Assembly (NCBI GenBank): GCA_024232355.1
Contig: JAAEPW010001318.1
Location: 1-13,634 of the forward strand
DNA length: 13,634 nt
DNA from: Chloroflexota bacterium
GTDB taxonomy: Bacteria > Chloroflexota > Anaerolineae > B4-G1
Direction: 5' to 3'
Below, piece by piece: positions 7,974-13,634 of this stretch; position 1 is the stretch's first letter; every line of letters starts with the position of its first letter. The notes under the pieces are model-generated. The model was not told where the DNA came from and did no database searches. It was given only the letters and a program-made list of their open reading frames with translations. A program made the translations under genes and the position numbers.

Positions 7974-10900
7974 TCACAATTGACTCTCAATCTCTATCAG
8001 TGTAACATGATCAGGGCACAACCTTTTGCATTGGTCGAAAGCCAACCCCACACTCTCCCGAGTTTGGGCAATTTGCTCGCGATTTCTCCAACGCTTGAAT
8101 CGGGAAACAATGGGATTGATCCCCTCCAGTTCTTTCAACGCCCGTAGGGCATGATGGAGTTTATCGTATGCCTGCCCCCACGCGACCTTTTTGGCTTGTG
8201 CATCCTTCACAAATAACTCTGCTTGCTCTAGATTTTTCCTGGCTTCGGCCAGCCTCTCGCTGGCTTCCCCCCACACCGCCTCAGCCCTACGGCTCAACAG
8301 ACGATCCGGAGAAATGGGGGGGGCATCCAGGTAGACAATCACCTGTTCCAAATTAATCGCTCTGAGAGACACGAGAGGAATGATGATTTCTTCCCCATCT
8401 TTGCCCGCATCATTCTTTTCCATTGCTTCCTTGATAGCCTGTTGCCAATCATTGAACTTTTGATTGGCATTACTTTGCCAGGTATAGAACTCTCGTTTTG
8501 GTCCCCCCACAATCCTTTGACAACGCTCAATTGCTGTGTCAAAATGCCCTCGATCGACCAACTCACTCGCCTCACTATGGACCGCCTGCCAATCAGGCAC
8601 ATCATCTAGACTTTGCAGCCAGGTTTCCATCACGTCCACTTGATACTTGCGGCTCTTTACTAATCTCTCGGCCTCGTTAATTCCTGTAGCCAAAACACGC
8701 CCGTCATCCTGGGCTTTTAGCACAATGCTCGATCCAATGCCATACTCACCAATTGGGTCGCCAGTCTGCCGGTTCCCCATCCGTTTCAACCCATCCAGAA
8801 CTTGTCTGAATTGGTCTTGGCTCCAATCCTTCTCAATCTGCTTTTTCAAGTTCTCTAACTGGCTTCTCCGCTCCTGGATTACATTGATCAATTGCTCAAA
8901 GTAATTGGCCGTCTGGTGCTCATCGTAGCCCAGTCCCTTGATCTCAATTAGAGCTACGTTGATAGCTCGCCAGTCGCCGCTGCTTTGGGCTGTCCGCAGA
9001 TTATTCCTAATCTTGCTGCACTGGGTCTGAAACTTTTTCAGTTCGTCGGCCATAGTCGTCAACTTTTGCATCAAAGTTCCCAGCCTCGCCAGGTTGTCCC
9101 CAGTTCCATCTACAAAATAACCAAAGCGGTTAAGCATCTGTGTGGCGTTGCGCGCTTGGTCGAGTAACGTACTAACTTGGTCCAATTGCCAACCTAGAGC
9201 CTGTTCAGGCTTGCCATCAAAGTTGTCCGCATTAGGGTCATTTTCGTGTTCCTTCACCTTGTCATTCAATTCTTCTACGTTGGCACTGAGTTGGATCAGC
9301 TTGCCCTTTGCATTGGCGTGGTTCTTCTCGAGGCACAAGAGTTTGCCAACCACCTCTGTTTGCTCCCAGATGGATACTCTGCCTGACGAATCAAGGTTCG
9401 TTTCCAACTGTACGATTGTACTCATCCGCAGTTCTCGCCACCACCTCTCGAGTTCAGCTTTCATGTGCGGGTAATCCTGGATAGTCTTTTGAGCCAGTTC
9501 GATAGCCTCATCATAATCCTCAGTACTGCGTTCAAGAGCCAATAGTTGTTCCACCCTGGCTTGTTTCCCGGATATTTCCTCCCACTCGTCCACCTGCTTC
9601 AATACTTGCTCAAAGTCCTGCCGATATTCGCCGTCAAGGTCGAGGGCTATGCCGCTCTGAACTGATGATCGAGCTGCCTTCATCTCTGTACGAGCCAGGT
9701 AAAGTTTGGCCAGAGAAAGCTTTACGTCCACACTGCGAGGGTGTTTCTCTCCCAGCTTTTGCAGTTTCTTGAGATTGTCATCCCCATGGTCACTCGGGTC
9801 TATCTCGTCCAGTCCCTTCTGAAGTTGGGCGTTTTTCAACTTGGCACGGTACATCGCAAGATCATCCGCAGAAGCCTCATTGACAGCCTGCTGCCACATT
9901 TCCACAGCGCCGGACCAGTTCTCCAATTCTTCCAGATTTTGGGCTAACTCAGCGTGGCAACGAGGAAGCGCTCGTTGCCTCCAGACTTCGGCCTGGGGAG
10001 CTTCCAGGTCAGAAAGCGCATCTACCAAGAACTGAATGCGCATCACGTCCAGATCGTCCGAGGCCGATAGCAATCTGTTCAGTGTTCTTTCTATCCGGGG
10101 ACGCCAGTTGGCAACCAGTTGATGCCATGCCTCGGCGATAGCGTCCCGACTGGGGATCTGCTGATCATTGTGCCAACGAACCAACAGGTGGTACGCTTCT
10201 TCTGGCTTTTTCCCTAGTAACGATTGGGCGCGTTGCAAGTCACGTCGAGCTTCGACATCTCGCCTCTCCGCTCGTTCAAGCTCTCTCAGACGGTCCTCCG
10301 CTTTTCCCCTATCATCCCCTCTGGTCGCGCCTCGATATAGGTCACGGGCTTTCGTTAACGATCCCACTGCCATCTCTCTCTCGGCCTCCAAGAACGCCAG
10401 CCGTGCCTCCAGCCGGACTCTGTATTTCTCAAGGATGCCCTTTTCCATCGGATATCGGTTAGCAGTCTTGGCCAGGCTGTTTAGCTCATCCTCCATAGCT
10501 GCCTCGTCGTAACCTTTCAACACCACGTCAATCGAAGCTATTAGTTGAGCCAGATCCCGGGACTGGCCAATCCGCGCGCTGAGTTTGTCAACCTGTGGAT
10601 AGAGGGCCAAGTCATCTCCCAGCCGGTCTTTTAAACTCTGCCACATCTGTGTCGCCTGACGACTCGTCTTTTCCTGTTCCGTCGTGCTGGACAACAAGGA
10701 CTCGATCTCTTCGAGGGTTTCCTTCACGTCATCAGCCTGAACTATAGCAGCCTGGACGCGTTGGAAAAGTCCGGTGGCCCGCCTCTGCAAGTCTCCCAAC
10801 GAATCGTCCAACGCCGCCGCTGCCTGGGCCACCACGGCGCTCTTACGAGCTTGCTCCAATTGCCGATCGTTCAGCCATTGGACCCCGTCTTTGAGTTGTT

Positions 10901-12005
10901 TCTCGACGTACCCCGCCAATCGCTCGATCAGAGTCTTTCGGACCCCATCCAGGTTGGGCACGTGCGGGTCTTTGTCCCTGGCTTGGCGCATCTTTTCCCA
11001 GGCCTGCACGATCTCTGCTTGGGGCATACTCGCAGCTTCTCCTAAAAATCGTCTGGCATTGTCGCGACTTTCTTGAGCCGGTGCGATATGCTCCTGGATA
11101 AACTCGTCAATTGCATCCCTCTCCGGGTCAGGCATCAGGCCGGCCAGCATCAATTTGAAATCTTCCAAAATCCGGGATGCTGCGTCAGGGGCATGGTGCT
11201 CGTACAAGGTGCGTCTGGCATCAGATATCTTTTCTGGAGTTTTACCTTGAACCCAAACACTAGCCTGGCGGATGTAAGCACGCCGGGTCTCGGACGCTGT
11301 CATTTGCCCTACAAGCTGTCCCCTTTCATATACTGCAAATCTCTTGTTGGGATCGCCTTCATGTTCATTGAGTCTTGCCAGCGCTTGTCGAAATTCTCCT
11401 GTTTGTTCTAGCGTGGTCAAAAGATTAGCCTGCGCTCGGAACTGATTATACTCAGCGGTAGCCCGCGAATGAAGCACTGGCACATCATCATTGTGTGGAT
11501 AGTTTGTCTGTGCGACGCTGGCAGTCTCTACGGCTTGTTTATACACGTCTATGACAAATTGATTAGCAGTGCCTTGCTCCCGCAAAGCCGCAGCCCTGCC
11601 CAATAACCCTTCAATCTCTTCTTTAGCTTGCGCGACCTTTTGGGTCTCTTGCCAGCGCGCAGCTTTATCTATCGCCTCCTGCCGCCAGGCCTGAATGCGG
11701 TCGTGTTCAGAGGTCAAGTCCTCGAGTTGATCAATCAGTGCTTGAACCGCCCGTTCATCGAAGGGATCGGCTGCTAATGCTTTCTGGATATTTTTTTCCA
11801 GGGACTTTAGTTGATCTCGTTGCTTTTTGTCAATCCGACGTCTCAGGTCCCTAATCTCTTTTTGCAATTGATCGTCAGCTTTACCTTGGGCCTTGTCCAG
11901 ATAGTACAAAGCCCGTTCCAAATTACCTTCCTCCTCAAAGCAGTCGCGTGCTCTGTTTACAAAATCACGGCCAATTTGTAGGGCTGCTTGCATTGTTGTG
12001 CTCAT
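7974..12005 (-). CDS. Giant helical TPR/coiled-coil-like protein of unknown function
   Basis: The 1343-residue protein is almost wholly predicted helix by eye, with charged, Leu/Ala-rich amphipathic stretches and many conserved-looking tryptophans. There is no signal peptide, no transmembrane segment and no NTPase, nuclease or protease motif that I can see. Parts resemble degenerate TPR pairs, for example around residues 690-800 (NWSGAVEMWQQAV, then a span with LAKLYLARTEMKAARSSVQSG) and near the N-terminus (NLERALYYLDKAQ). Other parts are more like long coiled coil, such as residues 40-150 and 530-600. The start is ATG at 12005 with GGAGGA 10 nt upstream; an in-frame TTG at 12023 overlaps this ribosome site and is rejected. 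It is the first gene of the cluster, 47 nt ahead of the phosphoesterase. A scaffold for the tubulin-like protein, kinase and phosphoesterase is a reasonable inference. I do not recognise a named family. Confidence 0.8.
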   Translation of the reverse strand: MSTTMQAALQIGRDFVNRARDCFEEEGNLERALYYLDKAQGKADDQLQKEIRDLRRRIDKKQRDQLKSLEKNIQKALAADPFDERAVQALIDQLEDLTSEHDRIQAWRQEAIDKAARWQETQKVAQAKEEIEGLLGRAAALREQGTANQFVIDVYKQAVETASVAQTNYPHNDDVPVLHSRATAEYNQFRAQANLLTTLEQTGEFRQALARLNEHEGDPNKRFAVYERGQLVGQMTASETRRAYIRQASVWVQGKTPEKISDARRTLYEHHAPDAASRILEDFKLMLAGLMPDPERDAIDEFIQEHIAPAQESRDNARRFLGEAASMPQAEIVQAWEKMRQARDKDPHVPNLDGVRKTLIERLAGYVEKQLKDGVQWLNDRQLEQARKSAVVAQAAAALDDSLGDLQRRATGLFQRVQAAIVQADDVKETLEEIESLLSSTTEQEKTSRQATQMWQSLKDRLGDDLALYPQVDKLSARIGQSRDLAQLIASIDVVLKGYDEAAMEDELNSLAKTANRYPMEKGILEKYRVRLEARLAFLEAEREMAVGSLTKARDLYRGATRGDDRGKAEDRLRELERAERRDVEARRDLQRAQSLLGKKPEEAYHLLVRWHNDQQIPSRDAIAEAWHQLVANWRPRIERTLNRLLSASDDLDVMRIQFLVDALSDLEAPQAEVWRQRALPRCHAELAQNLEELENWSGAVEMWQQAVNEASADDLAMYRAKLKNAQLQKGLDEIDPSDHGDDNLKKLQKLGEKHPRSVDVKLSLAKLYLARTEMKAARSSVQSGIALDLDGEYRQDFEQVLKQVDEWEEISGKQARVEQLLALERSTEDYDEAIELAQKTIQDYPHMKAELERWWRELRMSTIVQLETNLDSSGRVSIWEQTEVVGKLLCLEKNHANAKGKLIQLSANVEELNDKVKEHENDPNADNFDGKPEQALGWQLDQVSTLLDQARNATQMLNRFGYFVDGTGDNLARLGTLMQKLTTMADELKKFQTQCSKIRNNLRTAQSSGDWRAINVALIEIKGLGYDEHQTANYFEQLINVIQERRSQLENLKKQIEKDWSQDQFRQVLDGLKRMGNRQTGDPIGEYGIGSSIVLKAQDDGRVLATGINEAERLVKSRKYQVDVMETWLQSLDDVPDWQAVHSEASELVDRGHFDTAIERCQRIVGGPKREFYTWQSNANQKFNDWQQAIKEAMEKNDAGKDGEEIIIPLVSLRAINLEQVIVYLDAPPISPDRLLSRRAEAVWGEASERLAEARKNLEQAELFVKDAQAKKVAWGQAYDKLHHALRALKELEGINPIVSRFKRWRNREQIAQTRESVGLAFDQCKRLCPDHVTLIEIESQL

Positions 12006-12015
12006 ACGTTTATCT

Positions 12016-12021
12016 TCCTCC
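12016..12021 (-). promoter_or_regulatory. Shine-Dalgarno GGAGGA of the giant helical gene
   Basis: GGAGGA on the minus strand is 10 nt from the ATG at 12005-12003. It overlaps the only upstream in-frame alternative (TTG at 12023), so it decides in favour of the ATG. I find no convincing promoter in the 150 bases above it; hexamers such as TATAGA occur but lack a spaced partner. Confidence 0.6.
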
Positions 12022-12194
12022 AACTTGTGTTACATCCGAGGTCTCGAGTCGCTTGATCAAACCTACTGTTTTCACGAGCCGCATTTTGTGCCGGTTTCTC
12101 CCTACTCCTATAAACGCAGGTTGGGCCGATTTTTCCGGCATCTATAGCCCATATTGGGTGAATCTGACATAGCGAAATCGGCGTTGCAAACTCC

Positions 12195-12213
12195 CTGGTA
12201 ACTGCTGGTAACT
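12195..12213. repeat. Tandem direct repeat CTGGTAACT with 10-bp period
   Basis: CTGGTAACT occurs at 12195-12203 and again at 12205-12213, separated by one base, so the copies fall on the same face of the helix. The pair lies about 190 bp upstream of the first gene of the main cluster. Two phased 9-mers in a gap are a plausible binding site for a tandem-binding regulator, but only two copies are present. Confidence 0.4.
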
Positions 12214-12302
12214 CCACAGTTAATCGTGGTCACGTACACCACTGAGCAGCAAGTGATTTCATAGCATTTGAGGGCCTCTCGCGTCGTTTGGGTGGCTGCC
12301 AG

Positions 12303-12437
12303 GGCAGAAGAGGCAAACGTCTTTTTGTATACGTGACACATGTAGCGTCGTTCTTTGTAACCAGGCACACCGATGTTACCTTTACCTACGTGCCCACTTG
12401 TCAAACAGACAGAATAATGCAATCCTATCCCCTCACC
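12303..12437 (-). pseudogene. Decayed zinc-ribbon N-terminus of an IS1-like transposase
   Basis: An open frame on the minus strand bounded by a TGA just upstream encodes LHYSVCLTSGHVGKG and then GYKERRYMCHVYKKTFASS. This matches the general form of InsA-type zinc-ribbon leaders of transposases: CPxC, HVxKxG, GY/K-rich RYxC, xxCxKTF. Two of the four expected cysteines are tyrosines (TAT at codon 3, TAC at codon 32, counting from the TTG at 12422), each one G-to-A change from a cysteine codon. After KTFASS the frame stays open for about 65 codons, to 12108, but no longer resembles a transposase, and I do not find the catalytic part in other frames. There is no ATG or ribosome site. I read this as a remnant of an old insertion. 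The family is a guess from the zinc ribbon alone. Confidence 0.5.
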
Positions 12438-12569
12438 TCACAGCAGTACAAAATAGTACTATCACAATATAGATTAACTAGAGAAATTCTGGCGATTTTA
12501 TGCTATCTTTGGGCAATCTAAATCATTATACCATAAATACTATGCAGCGTGTAGCCTATCAGTGGGACC

Positions 12570-12720
12570 GGGTATAGTTCAGAATATTGGGCAACCCGGC
12601 TAAACAGAGCTACAAATCTGCCATCTGATGTGCCGTTTGGGCGTCAAAGCTGTCAAATACATCGTTTCAGCAATTACAAGATAGCGACCTCTCTGTTTCC
12701 TATTTTCTGAACTGTACCCC
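12570..12720. mobile_element. MITE-like element with 15-bp terminal inverted repeats
   Basis: GGGTATAGTTCAGAA at 12570-12584 is repeated in inverted form at 12705-12719, where the reverse complement reads GGGTACAGTTCAGAA; 14 of 15 bases match. Both copies continue into TA-rich sequence, and the right copy has one further terminal G:C pair at 12720. The 120 bases between them encode nothing recognisable. Size and structure fit a miniature inverted-repeat element or the deletion scar of an insertion sequence. I see no clear target-site duplication on the two flanks. Confidence 0.5.
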
Positions 12721-12748
12721 AATGTGTTTTTCATCAGCACGACTAGGG

Positions 12749-12768
12749 ACGATGTGCCAGCGCATCGT
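12749..12768 (+). other. Stem-loop, possible weak terminator
   Basis: ACGATGTG, a CCAG loop and CGCATCGT form an 8-bp stem in plus-strand RNA, with one U-G pair, followed by only three Ts. On the minus strand the wobble becomes a mismatch and no T-run follows. It sits about 65 bp past the end of the DJ-1-like gene. It is a poor terminator in either direction and is recorded mainly as structure next to the inverted-repeat element. Confidence 0.3.
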
Positions 12769-12812
12769 TTACCCCCTGAACGCCAGCAAAGCGTATACAT
12801 TTGGACAATCAA

Positions 12813-12827
12813 TGATTTGACAAATCA
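12813..12827. promoter_or_regulatory. 15-bp dyad TGATTTG-A-CAAATCA
   Basis: This is a perfect 7-bp dyad about one central base, located just after the stop codon of the DJ-1-like gene. The arms are too close for a good RNA hairpin, so a dimeric protein-binding site is more likely if it is functional at all. No second copy is seen in the window. Confidence 0.3.
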
Positions 12828-12831
12828 CCGC

Positions 12832-13335
12832 TCAGGTTCGAGTCACCTGTTTTAACCTATAAATCAAATCCTGCGCAAATGCCTCCAGCGACTGGCCGGG
12901 TTCACGTAGGAGCACCGGCATCCTGCGCTCACTATCGTCCCTGTCCACCTCGCCGACCCACACCGCCGCCGCCCGAGGAACCCGTAATCCCTCGTGTCCA
13001 GTGACGATTTGGCCGCGTTGTGCCACTACCTGCCGCAGCAAGCGGTGAACCCGGGGGTCCCTTTCCAGCCGGGCCAGGCTTTCCTTTCCTTCTGGCAAGA
13101 TCACCACACTGACGAACATAGTGTGGGTCAGGCGGTCGACATCAGTGAGCGTTAGATCAGGCATCAACCACACGCCGTGGGCACTGCTGATCAAACCGCT
13201 GGTCAATCCCACGCTTTTGACACACAGCCCTGCCTGACGAAACAAACTTAGAAAAACGATTGTCTCCATTTCCTCGAACCCATCGGCGATGACGACGAGG
13301 ACACAACTCTTCTGATTAGAGTTTTTGACAAACAA
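12832..13335 (-). CDS. Divergent DJ-1/PfpI-like protein lacking the nucleophilic cysteine
   Basis: The 167-residue protein opens with a clear DJ-1/PfpI start: a hydrophobic strand VLVVIADG, then FEEMET, which matches the AEEMET segment of human DJ-1 and keeps its glutamate (residue 24 here). RQAGL, a VGL strand, a PD turn and VVILPEG (77-83) follow, the last in place of LPGG. Where the family has the nucleophile elbow AAICAG, this protein reads VTGHEG (111-116), placing histidine 114 at the cysteine position. The family's usual C-terminal core is also replaced by a short charged tail. It is therefore probably not a glyoxalase, deglycase or protease and may be a binding protein. The start is TTG at 13335 with GAGAGGG 8 nt upstream; there is no in-frame ATG upstream before a stop. 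It is transcribed in the same direction as the main cluster but separated from it by the mobile-element scar. Confidence 0.7.
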   Translation of the reverse strand: MFVKNSNQKSCVLVVIADGFEEMETIVFLSLFRQAGLCVKSVGLTSGLISSAHGVWLMPDLTLTDVDRLTHTMFVSVVILPEGKESLARLERDPRVHRLLRQVVAQRGQIVTGHEGLRVPRAAAVWVGEVDRDDSERRMPVLLREPGQSLEAFAQDLIYRLKQVTRT

Positions 13336-13395
13336 TATCGTTACCCTCTCTATAACCTATGTACAGTCAATCCATACACTGATTTCACAATTTTC

Positions 13396-13401
13396 ATTAT
13401 A
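13396..13401 (-). promoter_or_regulatory. TATAAT -10 hexamer ahead of the DJ-1-like gene
   Basis: A perfect TATAAT on the minus strand lies about 60 bp before the TTG start. No good -35 is found at 16-18 nt, and there is no extended TG element. It would give a leader of roughly 50 nt. Support is the hexamer alone. Confidence 0.35.
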
Positions 13402-13634
13402 GTCGCTATTCTTTGGTTCTGCATCAGGACTTGCTGTCGATTACTGGACCGATTGAGGCAAACCCGCGAGTTTCTGCAAAAGTCTGTGAATATCCAGCAA
13501 TTCCCGTTACCGGTGAATTTCTCTAAATTCTGTCCCCAACGAAGAAGGAGCAAGAGATTTCAGTCGTGCTTCGTGGGTTGAAAAGCTGCCCTGAGCTTGA
13601 TTCTGCTAGTCGCAATTGAAAAAGACAGTACAAA
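13402..13634. other. Right-hand non-coding flank
   Basis: These 233 bases contain only short open frames without ribosome sites or recognisable protein sequence. I see no RNA gene, terminator or repeat. It may be the upstream region of the DJ-1-like gene or the end of a gene outside the window. Confidence 0.4.

Noticed and set aside
12002..12217. 71-codon minus-strand frame just upstream of the giant helical gene
   Set aside because: It runs into the ribosome site and start of the real gene and shows no protein-like composition.
12445..12460. AGTAC-AAAATA-GTACT short palindrome
   Set aside because: Five-base arms in AT-rich DNA are expected by chance, and no gene start is close by.
12600..12812. 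70-codon minus-strand frame across the inverted-repeat element
   Set aside because: It spans the repeat boundary, lacks a ribosome site and resembles nothing known.
13350..13553. 67-codon minus-strand frame upstream of the DJ-1-like gene
   Set aside because: It contains the TATAAT element and has no coding signal or recognisable sequence.
12105..13634. CRISPR array, tRNA or rRNA in the non-coding stretches
   Set aside because: No regularly spaced repeats, cloverleaf or conserved ribosomal sequence is visible.

Overview
The window is about 13.6 kb of roughly 50% GC bacterial DNA in which every gene I can support lies on the minus strand, so transcription runs from right to left. Several starts are GTG or TTG, and very long proteins occur beside an Anaerolineae/Chloroflexota-style mix of a tubulin-like GTPase, a VWA membrane protein and a Ser/Thr kinase. 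I infer a member of the Chloroflexota or a similar large-genome environmental bacterium. That inference rests on protein style only and is weak.

Layout in order of transcription. At 13335-12832 there is a small, divergent DJ-1/PfpI-like protein in which the usual nucleophilic cysteine position holds histidine. A perfect -10 hexamer lies upstream of it. Next, 12831-12006 is an 826-base accessory gap. It holds a 15-bp dyad, a stem-loop, a roughly 150-bp element bounded by 15-bp inverted repeats (MITE-like), a decayed zinc-ribbon transposase fragment, and a 10-bp-phased direct repeat about 190 bp ahead of the next gene. Then comes the main cluster: (1) 12005-7974, a 1343-residue all-helical, TPR/coiled-coil-like protein with no catalytic signature; (2) 7926-6961, a calcineurin-like metallophosphoesterase; (3) 6926-3981, a secreted-then-anchored VWA protein with complete MIDAS, about four beta-sandwich repeats, one transmembrane helix and a cytoplasmic tail; (4) 3927-316, a 1203-residue protein with an FtsZ/tubulin-like N-terminal GTPase domain and a long helical C-terminal extension; (5) 182-1, the first 60 codons of a Ser/Thr protein kinase that runs off the window.

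Gaps in the main cluster are 47, 34, 53 and 133 nt, which suits an operon. An extended -10 promoter inside the cluster could separately drive the VWA, tubulin and kinase genes.

How it may work (inference): the VWA protein would be the cell-surface sensor or adhesin with a cytoplasmic tail. The tubulin-like GTPase would be a cytoplasmic polymer or switch, with the giant helical protein as scaffold. The kinase and phosphoesterase would be an opposing modification pair. A link between a divergent tubulin/FtsZ family and VWA proteins was proposed by Makarova and Koonin (2010) as a membrane-remodelling system. The kinase, phosphoesterase and giant-scaffold version seen here looks like an extended or variant form of that theme and is the most interesting content of the window.
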